Origin: Heliocybe sulcata
Lineage: Eukaryota; Basidiomycota; Agaricomycetes; Gloeophyllales; Gloeophyllaceae
Assembly: GCA_004369045.1 (NCBI GenBank)
Contig: ML213506.1
Location: 803,799-867,798 of the forward strand
Length of the DNA: 64,000 bases
Direction of reading: 5' to 3'
The notes beneath the pieces are model-generated. The model saw only the letters and a program-made list of their open reading frames with translations, did not search any database and was not told the origin of the DNA. Positions 31,528-43,659 of the stretch are shown piece by piece (positions within the stretch are counted from its first letter, which is position 1; each line of letters opens with the position of its first letter). The translations under genes and the position numbers were made by a program.

Positions 31528-33810
31528 TTACATCATCATGAGATTCGACAGTCCACCGGCGTATGCCATAGGCTTCATTGGTGGATGCGGCTTCGCCTCG
31601 AACTGCGTGTATTTTCTGTTACCTTCAGAGTCGATGCGAATCTTGTGAGTGCCCACAACGTCAGCAAGCGAATCAAAGTGTACGGAAGGAGGACGGCGTA
31701 CGAATGCGCCCTTGTTCCCAGCCTGGTCAACGTAGTTTGGCGCTGAGAAGACCTAGAGAAATTTATGCTCGTTGAGCCGACGCTACTCTGGATGGGCCGA
31801 CGGTGCTTACAGTTGTGCAGAGCCCGTCGTGTTCGATGGCATACCCATCTTGACGGACTTCGTGACTCCTGATAATGCCCGTTACGCCGTTTGCTTCGCA
31901 CCACCGCTTGGTGACGTCGGGACCGAAGCCGATACCAACGCCCTGTAGATTACGGATTAAGCACATGCAACGGCACACAGGCGAGCATGATAACGAGGAG
32001 GCGTACCCGTTTGCTTGGCCCACGACCCGGTGCCTCTTGCGGGTCCGTCCACAGCAGCTCGCCTACCAGCATATATCCAATTAGTCCGTCGCTATACGCG
32101 TTCGGCAACCACGCAGATCACTCACACATGATCCCCTCCTGCCCAGGCTGCCTTCCGATGCGTTCGACCTTGCGGATATCCTCGAGTGTGACGTCGTCCT
32201 TGCTGAAAAGCCCGCCGTGCACGACGAAGAATCTGCGGAGGCCTTGCGGGGAGAGGATGGCTTTGGGATCGGGGGTGGAGGGAGGCTTGGTGGCGGAGAC
32301 GAGGGTTGAGAGAGGGACTGCAGACGAGAGAGTTAAGGGTTAGTGCAGGAGACCGGGGAGAGGGAGCGACTTACGGGTTGTGAATACGTGTGCGAAGAGC
32401 TGGAGTAGAGGCGCGGGGGTCAGAGAGAAGGGTGGGTCATGCAAGGTGGGCTACCTTGTATGTTTGCTCGCCGTGCTTGTGCTTCGCTTCGCCTTCGAAG
32501 CCGTATGTTCGGTTCATGTCCTTTGCTTCGTGATTGCCCCGGTTGATGTACATGTTCTTGGGGTACAGCCCTGTCCGACGCACACAGTCAGATAAATCTG
32601 GCGTGAGGACTTAGCGAGGGGAAATTGATCACTCACATTTGAATGCAAAGGCAGTCAGGATAACTTCGATTGACCATGACCCGCGATCGACGAGGTCCCC
32701 GTTCATGAGCAGACAGTGCTTCCCACCGGGCTCACCTGTGAGCTCGTACAGATGCAGCAAGTCATAGAATTGACCTGACAGCCCGTAAGCGAGCGACCCA
32801 CCACATGCCCCTGTAACGTCCGACTCACCATGCACGTCCCCAATAACATCACACGTCCACCCCTCCTCCAGCTTCACTTCCACCAAGCTCTCCTCCTGGC
32901 TAAACCACTTCCACGCACCCAACACTATCTCCCACACATACCTCCTCGGGAGCTTCTTCCCATCCTTGAACCACGCTATCATCGCATGCACAAACTCCAA
33001 GTTAATAGTGAGCTTGCCCGTGCCGTTGTCGACTGGTAGTTTGGGGCCAGTGTAGTCTTTCTCGACCCCGCAGGCGCCCTCGGCAATGATTTCGAGGCAG
33101 CGGTCCGTGGGCGGTTTCTCCTCCTCCACCTCGATTGCTCTCTCGAAGTTGATCCTGCGCACGAGCTTTTGCGTCGTGTCGAGCTCTTGCTTTACGACTT
33201 TGTTGGCAGGTTCCAACGCGACGACTTTCTTCAAATCCAGCACTGCTTTCTCGGGTTTGAGGGTTTGTAAATAGCATGTTGCGCGTCTGTTCTCCGTGGG
33301 GCATGAGGGGACTTTGGAAAGAGACTGCAAAAGGAAGATCTACCGATAGTACGCCTTTATGTATTTTGGATTGAGTTCGACGGCCCTGGCTATGATACAA
33401 TATGTGAATGCGCGGGTTATTCAAGAACCGGGGAGATGTAGCGTACTAGCGTCGTTCAGAGCATACCCGTATTCCTCCAGCTTAATCCGCGCATAAGCAC
33501 GGTTGCACCATAGTGTCGCGTCCGCCGGGTTCAGCTCAATTGCTTCGCCGTACAATGTGGCAGCATTCGAGTAGTTATGACCTGCGATCCGCATTCCGGT
33601 GAATATCATCCACACGAATCACAATACACTGGCTGAGCGCGTACTCGAGAATGCCTTGTTCGCCTCGGCCTTAATCTTCGCTGCCTTTTCCTTCTCCTCG
33701 TCCGACACGTCTCTTATGGACAGTGCCGAGAGAGCCGGGCTCGGGGGCAATGAAGAGGGCGGGGTAGACCCAGGGGTGGAGCCAGAGGCAGAAGTCTCAG
33801 ACGCGCTCAT
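31528..33810 (-). CDS. PPT1: Serine/threonine protein phosphatase 5 (TPR-PP2Ac, 562 aa)
   Basis: Eleven exons: 33810-33645, 33581-33447, 33389-33344, 33286-32829, 32774-32637, 32570-32455, 32399-32375, 32317-32126, 32062-32007, 31942-31811 and 31752-31528. N-terminal tetratricopeptide repeats ([54 protein letters not shown]) are followed by a linker and the metallophosphatase domain. The latter has [35 protein letters not shown] and FSAPNY. This is PP5/Ppt1, an Hsp90-associated phosphatase autoinhibited by its TPR domain. All metal- and phosphate-binding motifs are intact. The C-terminus extends to [19 protein letters not shown]. Confidence 0.97.
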
Positions 33811-36800
33811 TCTTGTCGCGTTATGCGGGCTGAATTAGCAGATTTTTGCCAGTAAAAAGTTTCGATAAATGCCTCAGTAGCTGCAGACGATATGTACGAG
33901 AGTTCGTAGAGCGATGTAACCGCCAGGACTATGAGGAGGCGCGTTCGAAGCTGTGTGAGAGTGGGGACAGGAATTCTTGCACAGCCACCGTTGGCACTTG
34001 GAGAAGCGGGCCACTGCGTTGCATGGCATTTTACGAGTCCTGAGGCCTGAGGCCTGAGGTCCAAGTAATATTTTAATTATACAATATATCCTCTGCTTAA
34101 ATAATTATATAACATGGTGCAGAGATAATGAATCAAACCATCAACTAGACACATAATTAAAATTCTGAGAGCACACAAACACACATGAATTCCTGTAAGT
34201 CTACTGGGTGCCACCACGGAGAGACCAGAGCCAATCGAAATCCCGACGACGCGACTAGGACCCAAACAAATCACTTCATGTAGTGGGTTCCCACGGTAAG
34301 AACGATCTCCGGCAAAGACGACCGCGTAGAAAATCACAATACATACGGTAATTCACAGAAATATTGATAAACACGCATGCGAGTAATAAGACCTTATATT
34401 AGAAAGTACAAGTGGATCTGCGCAGAACTGCGTGACAAGGGACAAACGGAAGCGGAACGGACACTACAAAACGCGGTTTGTAGGCATTTTGTAGTCACGA
34501 ATACAAGCAGATGTTGAAGCGGAGCTTCAATCCTGTAATGAGCACTACGCAAAATAACTCTCACGACTTCTCGGCATTGGCTTCCCACGCTGCTGCTGTT
34601 CGGCAACCCGCCCTACTTTTGAGCGTAAGGACTCCTCCTTCGTTACCTCAGGACTCGTAACTCATCCGAAGCATCTGGATCTATTCATTGGCCGAAAGCT
34701 TTACGTCCGCTGAGTCTGCGTCGCAAAATACACTCTGTCGCAAAATACATTCTATGGCACAGAACACAAGCAGTCGCTTTAGGCTCTATATGCAGCGCCC
34801 CTTTCCGACCTTGTAACTCTGCATGTTAGGCCAGACAACACGGTTGCGGGCCTCCCGAGGCTACTTCAGCTATTATGACCGCACATCGGTACCCAGCAGA
34901 CTGAAGATTGGTGCACAGAGACTAGATTATACTTGCTCCTGGCACTGTCCGTGCATCTTATTCCTTTTCAGTGACCATCTGGAGAAATGCAAGACCCGAA
35001 AATCCCAATATATTACTGAGAAAAGCTCATGTTCCAGTCTTCACCGGTCGCCCTCCCTGATAACATGCTACACCTCTCTTATCTCTACGTTATGTCCACC
35101 TCCTTTTCCTATCAGAGAATTACTTCAACCCGTGGCGCCGTAAGCCCTTTGCGCCCTTTCTCGTCGACTGAACTGGCTTGATTACTGGTCACACGCACAA
35201 GTAGTCCTAGCTCTTGGTTTTGCTTCGAGCGGGCACGAGAATAAGCGACTGGGACGTGCATGGGCTATTGACTTTGCCCATCTCGGCGCTCCATCAGTTC
35301 TACCACCCTATCGTCTGTACTTCCATGGTGTCGAGCACGAGATGCGAAGGCAGCGACCTGGAGGCCGATACAGACCGTCCTGTGTCCGCTGTATGACGGA
35401 TAACCGTCGAAGTCTACTGCTTCTGAAAGGCCTCGATATCGAAGTTTCTCGACAATATAACCTTTAAGCCTGCCACATGTAGGACAGCATCCAGCGATGC
35501 AATTGTCGAGAATTGAAGCTCGCCGACTACTTCATGTCAATAGGAACAACCGTTTCCAGGCGTCAGCCTGTAGCTGCGGCGTCGATATCCAGCCTGTTCA
35601 GGCCAAGTCGTTCCTACTCATCTCGGTCTCTGTGATTTAAACGAGTCATTGATCTGTCCCTCCAAAGCATTCCTTATATCCACGTGAACAGAATATTGTC
35701 TCCGCCCTATCTAGCCTTCAAACTCTTTATCAGACGGCTCTGATTTTCCAGCTCTAGCTTGTCGCGACGTGTCAGCGACCCCGGGACCGACGGTGATTAA
35801 TTAGCACGCCATCGCTGCTTGTCACGGTGTGCCGGGGAGACGCGTAGGCGTTCTTGTGGGTGAATCAGCCACCACGCCGTCCCGTAATGTTGCTGATCTA
35901 ACTTGCTAACAGCGGGCAAAGACCACCGCTCCATCTTGAAGTTAGTGGCACAATGGAATATCCGGAAATATGTCAGGAAATGCGAGAATGAGACTAGGTA
36001 TGCGACCCTTGTTGGGAGTCTTCCCTGCTGCCACTGAGGAATGTCCTAGCCAGATCCAGCCGTCGAAGCTCGGTGTATTATCTTTATCCACTGGTTGAGT
36101 ATGTGACTTCGACATCAAGTGAGACGCTTGCCTTCGCCCGCAACGGACTCGGCGACATTATGCCGTGACTTACCGCGGCGCTCCTTCTCGTCATTGCGCC
36201 GGACCCAGAATGTTGTATAGATGCGTATATTCGTATATTCGTCATGCGCGCGCTCACAACTCACCTGCAAATACCAAGAACGTGATAGGCACAGCCCACT
36301 AGCCCTGTCGCCCGCAGGTGGGCCGACTCCATCGGCCGTAGCCCATACGAGACACCCTCCATGCTCTCGCGGTGTCTCACAGACTCCGAACCCGACGACG
36401 ACCCATAGCACCATTTGGCTAGATCAGCAGAACTCTAGGATGGCAAAGGATTCTCTCGTCGCCGCCAACGCCGCCACTTACGATGCCCGACAAAGCGCGA
36501 AATGTTAGTCACGCGGGTTGTGTCAGACCGTTGATCATCACAAAGCAGACGAGCTTAAAGTCTGCATTATGATGCATACTTGAGAATATTGGCGCTGCGC
36601 GGCACGCCTGGCACCGATTCCCGGACTTTAAAAGGTAGCTCAGGCTCCGGGGGTTGGCCAGTAAAGAGAAGATCAAGCTGGATTGTATACGCGTATATGT
36701 ATGAACTGTTCACGTATTGTTCATGACCTATTAAACGTTCACGACCAAAGATTCCGTCCATCAATATTTCAATCCCTCCATTAAGCATGTATAAACTGGC

Positions 36801-36816
36801 AGTAAGACATTGCCAT

Positions 36817-37042
36817 TTAAGTGACGTTAACACTGAGCGAACTCGATAGGACCAGACGCTTGTCAGCACTGAGCCGCTTCCTCTTGCTCGGCACAGCATC
36901 CTCGTCCAAATCCCGCTTCAATTGTAAGGCGCCTGCAAAGGCCAGTGCCTTTCGCACCTTCTTGTCCACTTTCTTACGCTGCTCTTCATCGATCATCCAT
37001 CGCGAGTTTCGCAGTGTCCCGTTTCTCTATCGCATCAGACAT
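36817..37042 (-). pseudogene. Frameshifted short coding relic, basic/charged
   Basis: From ATG 37042 a frame encodes MSDAIEKRDTAKLAMDD and then stops. One frame over, starting at the same point, the sequence reads EEQRKKVDKKVRKALAFAGA, then a charged segment with SKRKRLSADKR, to a TAA at 36817-36819. The two halves look like one ~75-residue protein separated by a single-base shift near 36994. No family is recognised, and it may be the broken end of a larger gene. Confidence 0.35.
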
Positions 37043-37904
37043 TACTATAAACACAAAAAAATGTGGATTGCGATCGACCAGAAAGTGTTCAAAGTGCTTA
37101 GGGCATGTATGAATTGGATGGCAAGGAGATTTACTCTTAGCGGTAGACCCCCGGATATGTACGAGGCGCTTTCAAAACCGATCCATGGCTGTCGGCGTTG
37201 GCAAAGTGCGGCGGAACCCAAAATAGGATCAACCCCTGTCCACCGTTCCTGGCCAGTGAGACCATGCTGGGAGATGATAACCGATTCTTGGGGAATCGGA
37301 ATTTCGCAGGCACTGTTTATCGTATCACAGGTTTTGTTTGATGGATATCATTCTGTAAACATAGCGAATTTCCGGAATGGACAAAATAATAGTGGCGTTA
37401 AACCAGGCCTATGAAACGCAAAATGACCGCTAAATTGTTGTCAACCCTGAGCCAAAAACTTCAATAATGGAAGAGAAGGCCGACTCGATGCCTAAGGTTG
37501 GAACCATCGCGGTCACGAATAGCAATGGAACCTGCAGAAATCTTCCTGCATATCCGAGGCGGTGAGTCAACTCAACGCGCAATAGGGGGCGCTACAAAGA
37601 AGCACCTCGGCTCCGTGCATTGCACAGCCACGGAGAAATGATCGGTGGCGATCGAGGCGGAGGCCAATGGTGACGTGCAGAATTGCATTGCAGCCGTGCT
37701 CTTGCAGGCTCGGTCGCGTGCAAAGGGATGCGCAGTAAGGGAGATTTTAAGTAGGGTCCGAAATGCAAAGGGTTGCTGGATCATAGTCTCTGAGGGATAG
37801 GAATGAAGAACGCCCGTTGCGCCACGAGAATGCCGTGCTGCCCGACGCGGGCGGACCTAGAGAGGAGCACGGAATGGTCCAAGGGCGCACACGCTCAAAC
37901 AGGG

Positions 37905-37961
37905 CAATGAACGAGTCACAGGGCAACCCCTCCTGTCCGGGACAGGAGACACGATTCATTG
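37905..37961. repeat. Nested inverted repeat (hairpin)
   Basis: Outer arms CAATGAA (37905-37911) and TTCATTG (37955-37961) enclose a perfect 9-bp inner stem CTCCTGTCC/GGACAGGAG (37930-37938 / 37940-37948) with a single G between the arms. There is no neighbouring gene that it clearly serves. Confidence 0.5.
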
Positions 37962-39446
37962 CGCGTTGCTCCTGAAACGGCGGGCAGGCGCGGTCAGACG
38001 ACGGGTCCTAAGCTAGATGGAGTATTCGCAGCAGAGTGAAGACGGACATCCACTCCGGGAAACGTGTCTTCCGCGCGCCTCGCACAGCCTTTGCAACCCG
38101 AGGCGCGACGGGTAACGCTTGAGCTCCGGAGACGAGGAATCCCACGGAGAGGCAACCGCGGGCATGTGCAAGCGCCGGAACGTGGGAGGTCTATACCGCG
38201 GAGAAAAACGTGAAGGACGTCAGCTCGGGTTGGAGGATGGGGCAGCTCCAAAGCATACGTGCTATTCAGTTTCAGAGCTCGGCGACCCAGCCGCCACGAC
38301 TGAGCTTGGCTACGGCTGAAACGTGCGGAACAATCGCTCACCACGATGTAAACGCGCGGTCCAAGCACCACAGCCGAGGCCACCATGTCTCGAGCCGGAC
38401 GCTTGCCACGTATCCAGGAAGAGGGACAAGGCCAGAGCACAGACTGGAAGACCCCAGACAACATGATTCATGTCCATTTGCTGCCTTCATTACGTGTGAG
38501 AAGGCGGGATCCAGCTAGATACCAGCACCCGTCACCAGATGCTGTTCGACAAGTCATCAGATTAGCTTGATAGAGATAGCAACCGAGTATAAAGGATCTT
38601 GGGCGAGATGCTCAGAATCAATCAGCCTCGGGATTACAAGGCAACGCAGGAACCCGGGGAAGAACCGCGGACAATGGCGCCACTGCCCACTGAGTCAGAT
38701 CCAACGTCAACTGGACCGAGGTACTTTCAGTAGGCTTTCTCAGGATGCGAAAATAGGACTGATGAGTCGGTAGACGAGAGGCGCCCTCCGGGATAGAGAA
38801 CTGAGCCCGGGGCCTCGGGTCCGGGTGCTGTCTATGAAGTCCGAGCATCTTCCATGATATCCTTTCGGTAAGCCTAGAGTAGTGTCATATTATACTCGGA
38901 CAGACTATGGAAGAAGGGAGTAGCCATACTTTAGTAGGCTGGGCCAGTGAGTCACGGTTCATAGAACAAGAAAGACGCGGAGGAGGTCCGATGGGAAACC
39001 GAGAGTCAGACTATTCCCGTGGCAGGCGCGGGTGATGCATCCGCCACTTGTCCGGCCAAGGCCCAAGAGTCACTAATCATGATCCAGATAAAATTTAAAC
39101 ATGACATCTAGAAACAATAGGAGCCCGTGCCAGGCCGTCGTGCGCAGCAGCGGCGTCGGAGGGCAGTGAGCGGAGGTGTAGCGGGTGAATCATACGGAGG
39201 CGTGGGAGGATGTCGGGTTCGCCCGATGACTCCTCGGAGAGGTTATAACCAAAGCCGGTGCTGTTGGATCCGTTCCCGACTGAAGCTGCTGTGTTAACCC
39301 GCCTGTTTTACACTCTACCCTCGATCCAAAGCTCTCAAGTTATCCCAGGCCTACTATAAAGTTCTACTCGCGCTGCGGTAGAGCTTTATATCTCTGGACC
39401 GTCCCAGTCAGCGACTAGGACGTCCAGGTCGACTCCCTGAGTCAAA

Positions 39447-39581
39447 ATGTGTTCTATCATCCGTTACCGTTTCTCCCAGCCGTCCCGAACCGTCTCTCCC
39501 CTTCTCGCCGTCTCGTCTGGAATCAACAACATAGAAGATATTGCCACCCCATCGACCAGTGCCGCCTATGCTACCATCTGA
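39447..39581 (+). promoter_or_regulatory. Upstream ORF (44 codons) in the cyclin-gene leader
   Basis: The first ATG after the TATA-like element (about 39354-39362) opens a 44-codon frame ending TGA at 39579-39581, 66 nt before the cyclin ATG at 39648. It is in the expected 5' UTR and would be met first by scanning ribosomes. Its coding status is unknown, but its position suggests translational control of the cyclin. Confidence 0.5.
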
Positions 39582-39647
39582 ATAATCCCCGTTACCCAGA
39601 ATCCCCGCTTAGTTTCCCGGACCGTCTCGCCTATTTCGTCTCAGGAT

Positions 39648-41678
39648 ATGTATGCCGTTTCTTATTCGCTAGCCCATCGTGGCCCTGGCGCGACCCGCGC
39701 CCGAGCCCGGTGGCAGCCTTACGCCTCTCCGTCGCCGTCTGTTTCTTCGTCGAGGCCACCCGCTGCAAGCAATTATCTCAATACCCCGGCCTCTTCTGTA
39801 TCCTCGTCTCCTCCAACCTCAATTCATGTCTCCTCTATATGCGAATTTCAAACTCTTCCCAAGAACATCAACCCCAATCCTCCCACGATCTCCCAAGCGC
39901 CCAAGGAGTTGCACTTCCGGGACACGCAGAAAGGGAAATATTTGACCAGTTTAGTCGGTGCGTGTTATGTATGAGCGTGCCTCGATCAGCATAGTAAGTC
40001 CTCCTGGTTTACAGACCAGGCTGTCAAATCGCTCGGCGAGATATGGCACCCCTCCGACATCCCGGTTGTCTTCCAAACCACTGCACGTGTGCCCTTTTGT
40101 GCGCCACCTTCGACGGCGCAGCCGGAGACCTTCAATCCAAAGATCCAGTCCCATCCCCAGTCCCATCAGCACCACACGCACAATGTACAGCTCTTGTCTC
40201 CAGTCTCGCCAACAACCCCATACTCGCCATCTTCCCAATGCTCAACATCCGCGCTTTCAGACCAACCTTCGGGCGGTCCTACTGGGGCCGCCCAGTTGTT
40301 AAAAAGCGCTCATACTCAGAACAACCTCGCACCGCTCAAAACATTTGTCCACGAAGTCCTAAAGCGCTCCCGGACCTCTGGCTGCGTCCTACAAACGGCC
40401 CTATGCTACCTCGAAGCCATGCGCGGCAAGGTCCCCGAACTCGCGCGCAAGGAGCGCAGTTCCGAAGGCGTCAGGGGCGAGCCGGAATCGGCTAGTCGCA
40501 TCATCCTGGCCGAGGAAGAGGACCTTGTTTCTCTTGAGCAAACTCTATCGAATATTTCTCAGTGCATCAGCCCGGCAGATTCCTCCAACGAGGATACGGA
40601 CACGGACATGCGCCAGCAGTCCCAGGCCACCGCCGGACGGTCTACGTACCAAGAGATGCAAGCCACCGCTCCCGCTATGGACGATGGCCAGCAGAAGAAG
40701 CCGAGAGGCCCCTCCGCTCCGCTCGAGCCGATGCCGTCGCTCCCGTCGCCGCTTTTGTGCCCTAGACGCACGTTCCTCGCGTCGCTGATCCTCGCATCCA
40801 AGTTCATGCAGGACAAGTGCTACAGTAATCGCGCGTGGGCGAAGCTGAGCGGGCTGCACCCGAGGGAGATTGGAAGGTGTGAGCGGGCGCTGGGGGAGGC
40901 GCTGGAATGGAGGTTGTGGGTGGGGAAGATGCCGAGCAGCAGGGCGGTGACGAGGTGTAAGAGTGAGGCCGATTTGTTGGTGCCGACGAGTAGTGCGGAG
41001 GAGGGTGGGTTTCTGGCCGCGAGGTCGGAGCCTGCTAGTGCTCGTCCGAATATGCTCAGGAGGAGCTCGACAGTGCCCGTCTTGCCGAGTGGAGGGTTTG
41101 GTGGGGTTGGTGAACAGCCTGCGTACGCTTCGTCGATGATTGTGGATCCTCAGCCTGCAGCGTTGGGGTTCTCTAGTCAAGATTTTGCGCGCACCTCAAG
41201 TCTATCCGCTTTATTCCTCGAAGGCGGTTCTTCCAGTTCCCTTTCGAGCATGGACGTCTGCCGCACGTCAAGTTCAGCATCACTGCTTACCGCGCCCGTG
41301 AATACCTACGCGAACACGTACCGCGCTTACGCCAATGTATGCCCCCCTACCCCAACCCTGACCTACTCGCCGACGTCCACTGCGAGTTCGTCCTCGTCGT
41401 CCGACGGGGACAGGACCATCCAGATGACGAACCTACCAGACTCGGACGTGCCGACGCCGCTCTTGCAGTTCCCGCCGCTTCTTGGTGGCGGTTTTGACGT
41501 TGCAAAGAATGTGCAGTCCTCGTTCGGCTATGGTGCGCCTATGCCGGTGGTCGTCAATGGGTCCCAGCCGCAGGTGGAGGTCTCGATGCCCTGGCCTCAA
41601 TTTGGGGGGTACAGCGCGTCGATGGCTCCTACGGGTGCTTATGGATACGCGTCGGGAGGGCCTCTGTATCGCGAATAG
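39648..41678 (+). CDS. PHO85-type (Pcl5/PclA-like) cyclin, 657 aa
   Basis: Two exons: 39648-39957 and 40015-41678, with GTGCGT...TACAG. The cyclin box runs from about LKTFVHEVLKRSRTSGCVLQTALCYLEA to LEWRLWVGK. It is split by a Ser/Glu/Gln-rich insert of roughly 100 residues between the first helices and CPRRTFLASLILASKFMQDKCYSNRAWAKLSGL, the most diagnostic segment. An N-terminal Ser/Pro-rich region and a long Ser/Thr/Gly-rich C-terminal tail flank it. Such cyclins activate Pho85-type kinases in nutrient and stress control; yeast Pcl5 promotes Gcn4 degradation. The large insert and tails are typical of basidiomycete members. A uORF precedes it. Confidence 0.88.
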
Positions 41679-43659
41679 CCTTGTATCTATGTACTGTTAC
41701 CCTTTCCTCTCTTCTTCTCTACTTTTTGCTCTCGTTTCTCTGCGTACTTTCTTACTTGTGTGGTTGCGACTGTGTTGATGTATGCTTCCCGTCTTCTGGT
41801 GAGCATTGTACATAGTATATCAGATTGTCTGCTTGGCATGATTGTGATTGTTGTCCCCCAAATATATGAGGTGCTGGATATGTTGTGAGTGCAGTTGCTT
41901 TGTGCATGCTTTCTAGTTTAGTTAGGTTGTGTAGGTGTAGGTAGATACCCTATAGAGATCAGGCGGAGGGACGATATTGGACTGCAGACGTCGTGAGACG
42001 TTATTTCTCTGTAATGAATAATTACTTGGTCGAGATGTGCTACATTCATAATCAGGCGCCATGCTATGGTATCGTGCCCGCTGCCGATGGATAGGTCTTT
42101 GTAGTATCCATGTCTGATTCAATTGCATTCGGGTTTGGGAGATATTTTATACTAGTTGCATTACAACATCGCAGTCCATGCTTGCCAAGTCTGAGAAATG
42201 TGCGGTAACGTTTCTGGGTCAGATGGCATCGACGGGGTAGTATATATGTGCCCGAACATTCGCCCGAGAGTGGGAGGCAGACGACCAGTAGAACAAATTC
42301 CACTCTCGAGAAAGACCCACACAACTGGATAGCCTGAATGACACCGGTCATGAGAAAGGCTTGAGCGAAACGTTGGTGAGTGCAGAGACTATATAAGGCA
42401 TACTAGGTTTTCAGAGACTAACTGATTCCAATAGCCGAACTGGTAGCGGGCATGAAGAGGCCTGCGTCGGCGGTTGGTGGAGTGCCGAGTGTACAATGCA
42501 CAGCAGCTTGTCGGTGGGTGACTGAGTCAAGATGCGTGCAGATATGCTTCCGGTTTCCCGCTCGGTGGATAGTCGCGCAGCCAAAGGATATGGTGAACCC
42601 TAGCGTATCCAGTGATGCATTCCAAGAACGAGACGCACATGACGCCGCGAACTAGATCCTGTCATGCATTCTGGTTAGGCTGAGACGCAGAGGATATCCG
42701 TACGTTCGGGGGAGGGCAAGAGATGCCACAGAGACGCGTATTGGGAGTGCCCGTCCCGTTTGGCGGGATGCAGGCCTTGATACCCATGAGCAGGGTAGGC
42801 TTGAAGCTTCCTGGGATAGTGAACTAGGCACCATTCAGTCTATCGTGCGCCATTGATGTAACCTAGACCCAATATTAGAACGGAGAAGCGCCGTCATTCT
42901 CCGCAGCAGCCACATTCGCATAAAGCAGGGCCTGAATGTGTTGATACGCAGAGTCGCCCTTCAATACCTCTGCCAGTGTCACAAGTGAGCCAACAGCTGA
43001 TCAGTGAAGTCCCAAGTGTGCGACTATGCCAGACGCTGGGTGCACAGAGACGGCTTCGGCCGGCTCCTTGATATACTTGGACGGTATGTTCATCGCTGGC
43101 AAGAACTTTCGACTCATGTAATGCTGGGCATCAGGACGAACTTCATGAATCAAAGCATGAAACGCTCCTCACCGCGTCGAGGTCGCAGTGTATGGAGCAG
43201 AAAGCGAAACGCGGGGCAAGGGTGCTTCGTTAGATCGGAGGGACATGACTACAGATATTGGGGTGCTTACGCCGGCCTTCCTGCAGCAGCCCGCAGTCGA
43301 GACCAGAGCCAGGTCCTGCTACACAGCGTCATAAACAAGCTATCCTGTGCTCTACCTCTGCTTTCCCCGTCGAGGCTGCTTGAATACTGGAGTCGCCGCC
43401 TGGATATTGCTTGGGCAAGCGAGCGGGAGAGGATGCCCGCGAAGGAAGCAGGCGCGATCCGATTGGCTGGGAAGCCTCAGAAGGACACCGCATTTCCTTG
43501 GATGGCATTTACCGACGGCTGGCTTCGTCCAAATCTCCTCAACAACCCCTCCACTCCACCTCATTCCCCCCGCCTGCTGAGTCCACGCTCAGCCTGCTGT
43601 TTCGTCTCAATACCTCACCCTAGTCGCTCTCTTTTTCCTGTCACTCTCAGAATTTCAAG
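41679..43659. other. Intergenic stretch, 2 kb
   Basis: No gene is supported. The first ~250 bp, pyrimidine-rich then AT-rich, look like 3' UTR and terminator sequence of the cyclin gene. A long frame at 43004-43663 lacks an ATG start and a domain. The final ~100 bp are C/T-rich, as is common before basidiomycete start codons. Confidence 0.45.

Larger units (their letters stand above)
33811..39446. other. Gene-poor stretch, 5.6 kb
   Basis: Apart from a short coding relic (36817-37042) and a hairpin (37905-37961), I see no supportable gene. Open frames are short, of both strands, and without domains or consistent splice sites. The left end is AT-rich (about 34065-34180). A 7-nt tandem repeat (CCTGAGG units) sits at about 34038-34060. 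The right end carries the cyclin-gene promoter, with a TATA-like ACTATAAAG at about 39354-39362. Confidence 0.5.
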
